The position numbers were made by a program, and so were the translations under genes. From positions 62,001-126,000 of the forward strand of contig JAIQFK010000015.1 of NCBI GenBank assembly GCA_020073305.1: 64,000 nt of DNA. The letters run 5' to 3'. The notes under the pieces are model-generated. The model had not been told where the DNA came from. It saw nothing but the letters and a program-made list of their open reading frames with translations, and did not search any database. Below are positions 9,030 through 17,621 of this stretch, in pieces. Within the stretch, counting starts at the first letter, position 1. Each line of letters begins with the position of its first letter. This stretch comes from Terriglobia bacterium (GTDB taxonomy: Bacteria; Acidobacteriota; Terriglobia; Bryobacterales; Bryobacteraceae).

Positions 9030-10157
9030 ATGTCGAAACAGAGTCCGGATATCTCGAGGCGCCATGTGATTGGCGCTCTCGCATTGACAGGAGTCAGCGC
9101 TACCGCTGCCAACTCCAGCATCTCGATGGGCCTGATCGGATGCGGTGACCGCGGCATCCTGGTCGCCCGGTTGCTCAAAAAAAACGCCGGCGCCCGCCTG
9201 GTGGCGCTTTGCGATATTTTCGACGACCGGATAGAAAAGGCAAAGCAAGCGATACCGGTAGAAGCCCCGCGCGTGTACAAGGACTATCGCGAGCTTCTTG
9301 CGAGCGACGTCGATGCCGTCATCATCGCCACGCCTGTGTTTCTTCATCCCGAGCACTTCGAGGCCGCGGTCGAAGCCAAGAAGCACATCTACATTGAGAA
9401 ACCGGCGGCGGCGGATGTGGCGGGATGCAAACGTGTCATCAAAGCGGCGGATCTGGCCGATCGGCGCTTGAACATCGCGTTCGGCTTGCAGGCGCGGTAC
9501 GGGCCGGGTTATCGGAAGGCCAAGCAGTTGCTCGATGCCGGCGGCATCGGACCGATTCGCATGGCGCACGCCCACTTCATCAAGGGCGAGGTAACCGGCA
9601 ATGAAGCTCCTGTCCCGCGGCCGAAAACGGACGAAGAAAGGGTCCGGCAGTGGAAGCTCTGGCGCGCCACGTACGGGGACGTCATCGTTGAAACGTACTG
9701 CCACGGCATCGACGTGTTGAACTGGTTCCTGGGCAGTCACGCTCTCAAGGCGTACGGCACTGGCGGACGCACCATCCGGCGTGACGGCGACAACATGGAT
9801 CACGTGGATGTCACGTTCACCTATGGGAACAACGTGCACGCAGTCTTCACCGGTTCCCAGATTACGCCGCCGTTTTTCCGCTCCGCCATGGAGCAGTTTT
9901 ATGGCGCAACCGGTGTGATCGAAACCAGCCGCCAATACTGGACCCATTACCGCGGGAACAATGACGCAACCACCGAAACCATCCCGGAAGATATCACGAT
10001 GAACGCCGTCAACGAATTCGTACACCGCATTCGCTCGGGCAGCTCCGAGAACACGGGCGTGCGATCCGCGGAGAGCACACTGACCGCCATCATGGGACGG
10101 ATGGCCATCGACCTGAAGCGCGAAGTAACGTGGGAAGACGCTCTGCTTTCCAGTTAA
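9030..10157 (+). CDS. Exported (Tat-type) Gfo/Idh/MocA oxidoreductase
   Basis: A 375-residue protein. The N-terminus has a twin-arginine motif (SRRHVIGALALTG), so it is probably exported folded with its cofactor bound. The Rossmann motif MGLIGCGDRG and the catalytic EKPAAAD motif (IYIEKPAA) follow, then a C-terminal GFO/IDH domain with YCHGIDVLNWFLG, where the histidine and aspartate fit the usual active site. Tat-exported members of this family act on glycans or sugars in the periplasm, for example NAD-dependent glycosidases of GH109-like type. AGGAG lies just ahead of the ATG. It diverges from the esterase gene. It is not closely similar to the cytosolic Gfo/Idh at 4584. Confidence 0.82.
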   Translation: MSKQSPDISRRHVIGALALTGVSATAANSSISMGLIGCGDRGILVARLLKKNAGARLVALCDIFDDRIEKAKQAIPVEAPRVYKDYRELLASDVDAVIIATPVFLHPEHFEAAVEAKKHIYIEKPAAADVAGCKRVIKAADLADRRLNIAFGLQARYGPGYRKAKQLLDAGGIGPIRMAHAHFIKGEVTGNEAPVPRPKTDEERVRQWKLWRATYGDVIVETYCHGIDVLNWFLGSHALKAYGTGGRTIRRDGDNMDHVDVTFTYGNNVHAVFTGSQITPPFFRSAMEQFYGATGVIETSRQYWTHYRGNNDATTETIPEDITMNAVNEFVHRIRSGSSENTGVRSAESTLTAIMGRMAIDLKREVTWEDALLSS

Positions 10158-10362
10158 GGGCTTGCTACCACACCTGATTATTCTGCGGGGCGGCGGGATT
10201 TTGAACTCACGCCCACCCATCGCGGCCAGCACATCCACATGACTGGCGGTTTTTGAAGACCCTGCGGAATTCACCGCGCCATCGGGGTGCCCGCAATGCC
10301 GTCGATTGATGGTTCGCTCTCTCGGTTAATGGAAACATCGGACCAGCCACCGCCCACACATC

Positions 10363-10375
10363 TGTTGTGACAACA
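10363..10375. repeat. 13-bp perfect inverted repeat before the TonB-receptor gene
   Basis: TGTTGT-G-ACAACA is a perfect palindrome ending 27 bp before the ATG at 10403. Its place fits an operator, but the binding protein is unknown. Confidence 0.45.
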
Positions 10376-10402
10376 TAACGTCGTCATTCTCGCACGACAC
10401 CT

Positions 10403-13400
10403 ATGACGATCCGAATGAAGAACCTTTTGGTTGTGTCTTTTGGGTTAACTTTCGCGCCTGCGCTGTGTCTGGGTCAGGCGGGCCGGGCGGAACTGTTCGG
10501 CACTATTCGAGATCCGGCCGATCTCGCGGTGCCGAACGCCAAGGTTGGAGCGGAGGATCAGGCGACGACGGTTCGCTATGCCACCATTTCAAACGAGAGC
10601 GGCGAGTATCACATTCTGGGATTGCCCCCTGGCCAGTACGTACTCACGGTGGAGCAGCCGGGTTTCCGCACCTACCGGCAGTCCGGCATCACCCTTCGGC
10701 TGGCGGAACGGACATCGCTGGAGGTGAAGCTTGAGGTTGGCCAACCTTCCCAATCCATTGAAGTCAAGGCTGCGGCGCCTCTGCTGCAAACGGCAAGCAG
10801 TGAGGTCAGCCTGAACATGGACGAGAAAAAGATCTATGCACTGCCGCTGGACGGACGCAATTTCATTCCCCTTGTGACGCTTTCGCCGGGCGTGGCACTT
10901 CCGAACGGCCAGTTCCTTCCCCGGATCAACGGCAGCCGCCCGCGCACGAACGAATACATCTACGACGGCATCAGCGTCCTGCAACCGGAACCGGGCCAGG
11001 TCGTCTACTACCCGATCATCGACGGCATGGCGGAGTTCAAGCTCAACGTGAATGCATACTCGCCCGAGTATGGCCGGTCAAACGGCGGCACCGTGATGGT
11101 AATTGGACGGTCTGGAAGCAATGATTTCCATGGAAGCCTTTTCGAGTTCTTTCGGAATGAGGCTCTGAATGCACGGAATCTGTTCGCTCAACCGGGGCCA
11201 AAACCGGAGTTTCGCCGCAACCAGTACGGGTTAACGATCGGCGGTCCCATTCAAAAGAACAAGTTGTTCTTCTTCGCGGATTGGCAAGGCACAAGGCTGC
11301 TCACCGGAATCACACGATTTAGTGTGGTTCCGACACTGGCGCAACGGAAGGGTGTCTTCAAGCAGCCGATCTTTGATCCTCTGACTTCGCCCCGCACTGA
11401 GTTTCCGGGCAACGCCATTCCTGCAAGCCGCTTCGATCCCATTGCCAATGGCATCCTCCAGCATTACCCGCTACCCAACGTTACAGGCCCGAACAACTTC
11501 ACGCGAACCGCCACGGAACCCGATAATCAGGATCAGGCGGATTTCAGGCTGGACCGTTACTTCGGGGAAAAGCATCGGTTTTTTGGACGCTACACCATCT
11601 TTCATGACGACGACACGCCCGTCACACCCTTGCCCGATGGCAGCGGCAGTCTGACGTCGGGCGTCATCGGTCACGCGATCACGCGGGGCGACGCGTTTGT
11701 CGGCGATTACAACTCGACGCTCTCGGTTTCGGCTCTCAATCAGTTTCGCGTGGGCTACTCACGGAGGGACCTCAACCAGACGTCGCTTCAGAACGGTGGA
11801 ATCACCGTGCCGGGTCTCCCCGCGAATTCCTTTGCGTCGGTCCTGCCGCTCTTTGCTGTCGCCGGATTCCAGCAGATCGGACCGACTACTGCGGCCAACT
11901 CCAAATTCACAACCTCGATAACGGAGTTTCTCGACACTTTCAGCATAGTGCGAAACAGGCACACCATAAAGTTCGGAGCCGACATCCGGCGCGAAGCTTT
12001 GGACGTCCTGAATCCGCCGAATCCCACGGGATCGTTTGGCTTCAGCACCACCGGCACAAATAGTGCGAGCGCTTTAGGAAGCGGGAACGCGCTGGCTTCT
12101 CTCCTGCTGGGGCAAGTGAACGCGTTCACCATCGACATTCAAAAGAACGTGATTCAGCCCCGCGCGCATATTGCCGAGTTTTTCGTCGGCGACGACTGGA
12201 AAGTTTCACAGCGCCTCACCTTGAACATCGGCACGCGGTATACCCTCAACTTTCCTTCCACGGAAAGGCACGATCAGGGCGCCATCTTTAATCTGAATAC
12301 TCAGCTGCTGGATTTTCCGCACACGGCTCGCGAACTCGAGTGTTGCGATTTCGGGCCGCGTGTGGGGCTGGCCTACCGTATCGGCGACAGTTGGGTCGTC
12401 CGTTCGGGTTACGGCATGATTTTCTTCGAGCAATCCGGGATCACGACCCCCTTCACGATCCCGCAGTTTCCGTTCGTGCGGACGGTCGGCCAGCAATCAT
12501 CAGATAATCTGACCGCCGCGTTCGGCCTCTCCAATGGACCCACGGTTCAAGTAAAGGCGCCGAATCCCGATTCCGGCCTCGGGCAAGGTGTTTTTGGCGT
12601 GGATCGCCACAACGGCTCCGGCTATTCACAGCAATGGAACTTCACGGTTGAGAAGACGATTGGAAAGAACTGGAACGTGGAAGCCATGTATTTAGGTTCG
12701 AAGAACACGCGGCTCGACATTCCGGATGCGAACATCAACCAACTCCCCTCGCAGTACTTATCGATGGGCGCCGACCTGCTGACGAAAGTTCTGAACCCTT
12801 ACTTCGGCGAGATTCCAAAGTCGTCGTCTCTTGGAAAAGCCACCATCGCGCAGCAATTGCTGTTGCGCCCGTTCCCACGCTTTACCTCCTTGGCTCTGTT
12901 CCGCGACAACGTCGGCAACTCGAGCTACAACGCCGTCGCCGCAAAGCTGGAGAAGCGGCTGTCGCACGGATTGACGATCAACGCATCCTACACGTTTTCC
13001 AAGCTGATTGACGATGCCTCCAGTGTGTTCTCCCAGACAATCTTCACCGGTCCGGTCCTCAACAGTACCGGCGCCGCGGATGCCTTCAACCGCCACCTGG
13101 AGAAGGACGTTTCGAGCGGCGACATTCCCCGTGTTTTCGCACTTGGCTGGTCGTACGACATTCCGCGGTTATGGAAAATCTCCGGCTGGCAGATCGCGGG
13201 GTTGGTTCGCGTGCAAGCGGGCGACACCGTGCCGGTGACACAGGCTACGAATAACAACTCGAGTCTGGGCTTCGCGGTACAGAGGCCTAACCGGATCAGT
13301 GACCCTGACCAGTTCGATGCCCGCACGGTGGCCAAATATTTCGACACCGCTGCCTTCACCGCTGCTCCGCAGTTTGTGATCGGCAACAGCTCACGCAACC

Positions 13401-13621
13401 CGGTTCGAGGGCCCGGGCTTCAGGATGCGGATCTAATGATCGGAAAAACATTTCGTATCACCGAACGTGCGAACCTCGAATTCCGTGCGGAGGTTTTCAA
13501 CGTATCGAATACCCCCCCGCTGAACGACCCCAATGGAAGCTTTGGAAGTGCGGCCTTTGGCTCGATTACCAGCGCGGGAAACCCCCGTGTGTTCGAATTC
13601 GTTGCGAAGGTCCACTTCTAA
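10403..13621 (+). CDS. Oar-like TonB-dependent outer membrane receptor
   Basis: A 1072-residue outer-membrane protein. MKNLLVVSFGLTFAPALCLGQ is a signal peptide (ATG at 10415 is an alternative start). Residues ~28-115 are a carboxypeptidase-regulatory (CnaB-like) beta-sandwich: GRAELFGTIRDPADLAVPNAKV ... GEYHILGLPPGQYVLTV. A plug-like region follows (LPLDGRNFIPLVTLSPGV, then GGTVMVIGRSGSNDFHGSLFEFFRN), then a long beta-barrel ending in a terminal phenylalanine (VAKVHF), the outer-membrane insertion signal. This architecture is abundant in acidobacteria and is thought to import oligosaccharides or other large nutrients with TonB energy. The ligand is unknown. It ends just ahead of the next gene and may share its transcript. 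Confidence 0.88.
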   Translation: MTIRMKNLLVVSFGLTFAPALCLGQAGRAELFGTIRDPADLAVPNAKVGAEDQATTVRYATISNESGEYHILGLPPGQYVLTVEQPGFRTYRQSGITLRLAERTSLEVKLEVGQPSQSIEVKAAAPLLQTASSEVSLNMDEKKIYALPLDGRNFIPLVTLSPGVALPNGQFLPRINGSRPRTNEYIYDGISVLQPEPGQVVYYPIIDGMAEFKLNVNAYSPEYGRSNGGTVMVIGRSGSNDFHGSLFEFFRNEALNARNLFAQPGPKPEFRRNQYGLTIGGPIQKNKLFFFADWQGTRLLTGITRFSVVPTLAQRKGVFKQPIFDPLTSPRTEFPGNAIPASRFDPIANGILQHYPLPNVTGPNNFTRTATEPDNQDQADFRLDRYFGEKHRFFGRYTIFHDDDTPVTPLPDGSGSLTSGVIGHAITRGDAFVGDYNSTLSVSALNQFRVGYSRRDLNQTSLQNGGITVPGLPANSFASVLPLFAVAGFQQIGPTTAANSKFTTSITEFLDTFSIVRNRHTIKFGADIRREALDVLNPPNPTGSFGFSTTGTNSASALGSGNALASLLLGQVNAFTIDIQKNVIQPRAHIAEFFVGDDWKVSQRLTLNIGTRYTLNFPSTERHDQGAIFNLNTQLLDFPHTARELECCDFGPRVGLAYRIGDSWVVRSGYGMIFFEQSGITTPFTIPQFPFVRTVGQQSSDNLTAAFGLSNGPTVQVKAPNPDSGLGQGVFGVDRHNGSGYSQQWNFTVEKTIGKNWNVEAMYLGSKNTRLDIPDANINQLPSQYLSMGADLLTKVLNPYFGEIPKSSSLGKATIAQQLLLRPFPRFTSLALFRDNVGNSSYNAVAAKLEKRLSHGLTINASYTFSKLIDDASSVFSQTIFTGPVLNSTGAADAFNRHLEKDVSSGDIPRVFALGWSYDIPRLWKISGWQIAGLVRVQAGDTVPVTQATNNNSSLGFAVQRPNRISDPDQFDARTVAKYFDTAAFTAAPQFVIGNSSRNPVRGPGLQDADLMIGKTFRITERANLEFRAEVFNVSNTPPLNDPNGSFGSAAFGSITSAGNPRVFEFVAKVHF

Positions 13622-13647
13622 GCGTGACGCTACAATGTGAAGTGTTC

Positions 13648-14136
13648 ATGTACACACGACGCTCCTTGGTCTTGGCGCTTCTGGCTGCGAGTCTCTTGCC
13701 GGCGCAGGACCCGCAACCGTCGATCCAGGTCACGGGCGCGGTCAAACAGGCGCTCACGTTAACCGCTGACGATCTGGCGAAAATGCCTCGCGCCTCAGTC
13801 CGTACGGTAAGCAACGGAATGGAAACTGCGTATGAGGGCGTGTGGCTCCATGAAATCCTGAAGCGGGCCGGCGTTCCGCAAGGGAGTAACCTTCGCGGCA
13901 AAGCTCTTGCCAGCTACGTGCTCGCCGCAGCGCAGGACGGCTATCAGGTTGTGTTCTCGCTTGCCGAACTCGATCCGTCCTTCATCGATAATCAGATTCT
14001 GCTCGCCGACACCGCAAATGGCAAGCCCTTGTCTGGTGCTCAAGGCCGCTTTCTTCTGGTTGTACCGAAGGACGCGCACGGAGCCCGCTCCATCCGCATG
14101 CTGACGAAGTTCGAAGTCATTCAGTTGAGGAAATAA
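13648..14136 (+). CDS. Small exported protein with a molybdopterin-oxidoreductase-like fold
   Basis: A 162-residue protein. GTG at 13624 is in frame, but ATG 13648 gives a clean signal peptide (MYTRRSLVLALLAASLLPAQ). The mature part resembles the sulfite-oxidase-type molybdopterin-binding domain (SIQVTGAVKQALTLTADDLAKMP ... YEGVWLHEILKRAGVP ... GAQGRFLLVVP). The whole protein contains no cysteine, so the thiolate that ligates molybdenum in sulfite oxidase is absent; it may bind a ligand without doing Mo chemistry. It is 3 bp from the next gene, whose product has a molybdate-type binding domain, which supports a link to molybdenum or pterin sensing. Function otherwise unassigned. Confidence 0.65.
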   Translation: MYTRRSLVLALLAASLLPAQDPQPSIQVTGAVKQALTLTADDLAKMPRASVRTVSNGMETAYEGVWLHEILKRAGVPQGSNLRGKALASYVLAAAQDGYQVVFSLAELDPSFIDNQILLADTANGKPLSGAQGRFLLVVPKDAHGARSIRMLTKFEVIQLRK

Positions 14137-14139
14137 CCC

Positions 14140-15261
14140 TTGAAGACACGCGTCGACAATCGCCTCGGCCTGGTGCGGAAGAGCAGGGGCATTGGTGCGT
14201 CCGAGCTGGCTCGTCGCGTGCACGTCAGCCGCCAGACCATCTACGCGATCGAAGCCGGAACCTATGTTCCCAATACCGAGGTCGCGTTGAACCTGGCCCG
14301 CGAGCTGGAAGTGACCGTCGACGAACTGTTTTCACTCCAGCCAGGATCTCAGCAGTCGCCCGAGTCGCTGGCCGCCGAAATGTTGAGTGCTGCGGCGCCG
14401 GCGAAGGGTCAGCCCGTTCGAGTCTGCCAGATCGGATCGCGCTGGGTCGGCGTGCCCGTCAGCGCTTCTCCTTACTACATGCCGGAAGCCGATGGCATTA
14501 TCAAGCGAACCGGCCAAAAAAATGGCCGTGCGGACTTGATCGTGTTTGCGAAGGAAGAAGCGGCTCAGAAGCGGCTTGTACTGGCGGGCTGCGACCCGGC
14601 CACAGGTCTTCTTTCCCGAATGGTGGAGAAGATTAGCGGTGTGGAGATCGTCTCCGCCGCTGCTTCGAGCAAGCTGGCCTTGGCTTGGCTTAAGGAAGGC
14701 AAAGTCCACATCGCTGGTTCACATCTTGAGGATCCCAGGACCGGAGAATTCAATCTGCCCTTCATTCGCAGGGAATTTCCGGACGAAGATTTCAGGGTCG
14801 TGACCTTTGCGCGGTGGGAGGAAGGACTGGTCATCGCGCCCAGGAACCCGAAAGGTGTGCACAAGGTGGAAGACCTGGCCCGGAACAACGTCAGGTTTGT
14901 GAATCGCGAGCCTGGTTCGGGAAGCCGTGCTCTGCTGGACAAACTTCTGAAGAAAGCCGGGATGGACGCGCATCGAGTTCAGGGATACGATCGAGTCGCT
15001 TATGGTCATCTTGCCGCCGCTTATTGCGTGGTGTCTCACGATGCGGACGTGTGTCTGGCGACGCGGTCCGCGGCCCGGACGTTTGGCCTGGATTTCATTC
15101 CCCTGAATAGTGAACGCTACGATCTGGTGATGCGCAGGAGAACCACCGATCTCCCGGCCGTCAAGGCGTTCCTGGATGTTTTGCAGCGAGCCGCGCTACG
15201 CCGCAAGCTGGAGGTACTCGCCGGATATGACACATCCGAAACGGGGGCGATGGTGGCTTAA
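14140..15261 (+). CDS. XRE-type HTH regulator with periplasmic-binding-protein-like ligand domain
   Basis: A 373-residue cytosolic regulator starting at TTG. Residues ~7-62 form an XRE helix-turn-helix (RKSRGIGASELARRVHVSRQ followed by TIYAIEAG). Residues ~85-360 match the PBP-like substrate-binding domain (PF12727 type) found fused to helix-turn-helix or molybdopterin proteins, with RFVNREPGSGSRALLDKLL as the typical anion-binding loop. Such proteins are thought to sense molybdate, tungstate or molybdopterin and control Mo-enzyme genes. It follows the molybdopterin-fold protein by 3 bp, so the two are almost certainly co-expressed and perhaps functionally paired. No modABC or moe genes are in the window. 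The regulatory target is unknown. Confidence 0.75.
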   Translation: MKTRVDNRLGLVRKSRGIGASELARRVHVSRQTIYAIEAGTYVPNTEVALNLARELEVTVDELFSLQPGSQQSPESLAAEMLSAAAPAKGQPVRVCQIGSRWVGVPVSASPYYMPEADGIIKRTGQKNGRADLIVFAKEEAAQKRLVLAGCDPATGLLSRMVEKISGVEIVSAAASSKLALAWLKEGKVHIAGSHLEDPRTGEFNLPFIRREFPDEDFRVVTFARWEEGLVIAPRNPKGVHKVEDLARNNVRFVNREPGSGSRALLDKLLKKAGMDAHRVQGYDRVAYGHLAAAYCVVSHDADVCLATRSAARTFGLDFIPLNSERYDLVMRRRTTDLPAVKAFLDVLQRAALRRKLEVLAGYDTSETGAMVA

Positions 15262-15340
15262 GCGCTCTACTCCCGGATTCGAGAAAAGTCATCCCTAACC
15301 TAGCGTTTCTACCTCTCCAGCGTCGGGCTCGCGCCAATAG

Positions 15341-15895
15341 CTAGGCGGAGAGCCTGCGGCGGCTCTTCATTTCCCGGGAAATTTCGGCCAGCTCCGGTGC
15401 ACTCAACACCCTTTGGCCCAGCGCGATGAGCGTCTGGTCCTCGGCGGCCATGTGGGAACGATACAGCTCAGCCAGACGGCCCGCGGCGGCACCGTAGCGC
15501 TCCTGCAATTCGCGGCTCGCCGCCGACCCGCTCTGCAACTCGCCTGCAACGGCTTTGAGTTCGGCATAGAGCCGGTCTGCTTCCCGGTGCTGATCTTCGA
15601 GGCTGGCGATGAATGCGCGCTCTTCGTGGCTCAGGCGCGGCTGGAGTCTCGGAAACACGCTCTCCTCTTCATCGGCCGTGTGCAGTACACCGTTGGAATC
15701 GAAAAACCGGAAGCATGCCGCCATTGCCTCGATTGCTTCGCCAGTGCTGCGATCGAGATGGCCGGCCACGCGCTCGAGTGTTGCCAGGCGCTCTTCGATG
15801 CGGCGATGGCACGCCGTGAGGTGATCGAGTGGCCGATCGAGCGTCGATCCCGATTCCTGCGATTTCGGCTGGAGTAGCTGTTCCGGGGTGATCAT
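15341..15895 (-). CDS. Hemerythrin-like domain protein
   Basis: A 184-residue protein with the four-helix hemerythrin pattern: LDHLTACHRRIEERL, HTADEEESVFPRL, LEDQHREADRLYAEL and YRSHMAAEDQTLIAL supply histidines and acidic residues spaced for a non-haem di-iron centre. Family members bind O2 or NO or store and sense iron. It lies 27 bp after the Crp/Fnr gene on the same strand, and the Ric gene is divergent just beyond, so it probably acts in nitric-oxide or iron-sulfur damage defence. It is unusual only in being separate from Ric, which has its own hemerythrin domain. Confidence 0.8.
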   Translation of the reverse strand: MITPEQLLQPKSQESGSTLDRPLDHLTACHRRIEERLATLERVAGHLDRSTGEAIEAMAACFRFFDSNGVLHTADEEESVFPRLQPRLSHEERAFIASLEDQHREADRLYAELKAVAGELQSGSAASRELQERYGAAAGRLAELYRSHMAAEDQTLIALGQRVLSAPELAEISREMKSRRRLSA

Positions 15896-15922
15896 CTGCT
15901 TTCATTGTACGGCGGCGCGCCG

Positions 15923-16603
15923 CTAAAGCTCGGCTGCGGCCTCGCGCTCCAGGCCTGCACGGTCGAGAATGGCGAGCTGGTGATCCTCGAGTCGTACCAG
16001 TCCGTCTGCCCGGAATCGCATCAGATTTCGGGAAACCACTTCTCGGACCGTTCCCAACCGTGAGGCCAGCTCCTGGTGAGTGATGGGCAGCGGAAACTCG
16101 TCCCGTCCCGCTTCCTGGCTCATGTCGAGGAGCAGTCGCGCCAGACGTCCGGTAACGCTGCCGAAGGTGATGCTCTCGATCGCGGCGACGAGGTGTCGAA
16201 GCCGCGCACCGACCTTCGCGAGAATCTTGAGCGTAATATCCGGGTGCGTACGGCAGACGCGGTAGAAATCTTCCTTATTGACGAAATAGGTCACCACGTC
16301 GACGAGGGCCCGCGCGGACGCCGGATAGGGGCCGCCATCGAACAGAGGCAGCTCGGCTACCGAGGAAGGAGCCGATTCGAGCCCGATCACCAGCTCGCGT
16401 CCGGACTGCGAAGTCTTGAAGATCTTGACGGTTCCCTTCACGATGAGGAACATCCCCGCGCACGGTTCGCCTTCCCAAAACAGCATCTCTCCCGCTGCGT
16501 AACGCCGCTCGATCAATAGTTGCGTGATCGACGAGATTTCGCTTGCGTCCAATCCGGAAAACAACGCTATGCCGGGTAAAATCGCAGGCTTCTGTGAGGC
16601 CAT
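15923..16603 (-). CDS. Crp/Fnr-family transcriptional regulator (NO/redox type)
   Basis: A 226-residue regulator with an N-terminal cyclic-nucleotide-binding-like beta-barrel (MLFWEGEPCAGMFLIVKGTVKIF) and a C-terminal winged helix whose recognition helix is TVREVVSRNLMRF. Only two scattered cysteines are present, so it lacks the FNR iron-sulfur cluster. The E-x-x-S-R pattern in the recognition helix is FNR/DNR-like rather than CRP-like (E-x-x-G-R). It is followed by the hemerythrin gene (27 bp) and diverges from ric across a 98-bp spacer with a perfect palindrome. Best reading: a DNR/NNR-like nitric-oxide sensor controlling this island and itself. The effector is not proven. Confidence 0.82.
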   Translation of the reverse strand: MASQKPAILPGIALFSGLDASEISSITQLLIERRYAAGEMLFWEGEPCAGMFLIVKGTVKIFKTSQSGRELVIGLESAPSSVAELPLFDGGPYPASARALVDVVTYFVNKEDFYRVCRTHPDITLKILAKVGARLRHLVAAIESITFGSVTGRLARLLLDMSQEAGRDEFPLPITHQELASRLGTVREVVSRNLMRFRADGLVRLEDHQLAILDRAGLEREAAAEL

Positions 16604-16641
16604 TCCCTTAGTCTGCCAGATCCTGGATCATTTTCGGTACC

Positions 16642-16657
16642 TGTGACCAGCGTCACA
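16642..16657. promoter_or_regulatory. Perfect 16-bp palindrome, likely Crp/Fnr operator
   Basis: TGTGACCAGCGTCACA consists of 6-bp arms around a 4-bp centre and matches the CRP-type consensus TGTGA-N6-TCACA exactly. It lies 38 bp before the regulator's start codon and 44 bp before that of ric, so it could serve both divergent genes. Confidence 0.7.
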
Positions 16658-16701
16658 AGCGAACGCGCGTTTCGGCCCTATTCTGGTTTCGGGAGATCGG
16701 A

Positions 16702-17400
16702 ATGCTACGTTCAAGCGAGAAAACGGTTGGCGAGTTGGTGGTCGAGAATCCCGCTACGGCTCGTGTTTTCGAGAAATACGGAATTGACTATTGTTGCGGA
16801 GGAAAACACTCGCTCGATGATGCTTGCCGGGAACGCGGAGTTGCGCCGGCGGCCTTGCTGGACGAATTGAGTCAAGCCAGTCCTAAGCCCCAGCCAGATA
16901 AGCGCGATTGGCAAGGCGCTGCGCTCCGGGATTTGATCGAGCACATCGTCTCGCGGCACCACGCGTATCTGAAATCGGAGCTGCCGCGACTCGCGGAACT
17001 TTTCGCCAAGGTGGTGCGCGCACACGGCGAAAGGGAGCCCGTACTGGCCGAGGTGAGTGAGATCTTCGGCATCATGAAGGAAGAGCTGGACGCACACCTG
17101 ATGAAAGAGGAAATGATCCTGTTTCCCACGATCGTGAAACTCGAAGCCGGCAACGCTTCGGGCGCGCCATGTTCGATCGAGCACCCCATCGCACGGATGG
17201 AGTACGAGCACGAAAGCGCCGGCCGGGCGCTCGCGCAGATGCGCCACCTCACCCGCGACTACTACATACCAGAGGAAGCCTGCAACACATACCGGGCGCT
17301 TTTCGCCGCGATGATCGAGCTCGAAGCTGATCTGCACGAGCACATCCATCTGGAAAACAACATCCTATTCCCGCGGGCGGCCGCGCTGCAGGCTCGGTAG
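16702..17400 (+). CDS. ric: Iron-sulfur cluster repair di-iron protein Ric (ScdA/YtfE/DnrN)
   Basis: A 232-residue cytosolic protein with the full family architecture. The N-terminal ScdA_N domain has TVGELVVENPATARVFEKYG followed by the conserved DYCCGG (C31, C32). The hemerythrin-like di-iron domain has LIEHIVSRHHAYL (H81, H86), HLMKEEMILFP, MEYEHESAG and LHEHIHLENNILFPR. Ric proteins restore iron-sulfur clusters damaged by nitric oxide or peroxide, and bind or reduce NO. The length is normal. Its gene diverges from a Crp/Fnr regulator with a palindrome between them, so NO-dependent induction is likely. Confidence 0.95.
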   Translation: MLRSSEKTVGELVVENPATARVFEKYGIDYCCGGKHSLDDACRERGVAPAALLDELSQASPKPQPDKRDWQGAALRDLIEHIVSRHHAYLKSELPRLAELFAKVVRAHGEREPVLAEVSEIFGIMKEELDAHLMKEEMILFPTIVKLEAGNASGAPCSIEHPIARMEYEHESAGRALAQMRHLTRDYYIPEEACNTYRALFAAMIELEADLHEHIHLENNILFPRAAALQAR

Positions 17401-17621
17401 AGTGTTCGAGCTGGCCGGATGTGGCGGCCGGTTGGCCCACCCCGAGGTTTGAAATTGTCAATTTATTGCGGTGGGTCGTGGGATTCGTACCACCCCCTCA
17501 CGTTGTAAAGGATGATTCCACGCCGGTGCTTTGTCCGCGTTCCTCCGGCTGAGCCTCCGGTGCTCCTGCGGGTAACAGCCGGCTCAAGCGGGTTTACGGG
17601 CCACACGGGCAAGGATTCGCG

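Noticed and set aside
8905-9084. N-terminal extension of the esterase
   Set aside because: It precedes a good signal peptide and overlaps the divergent gene.
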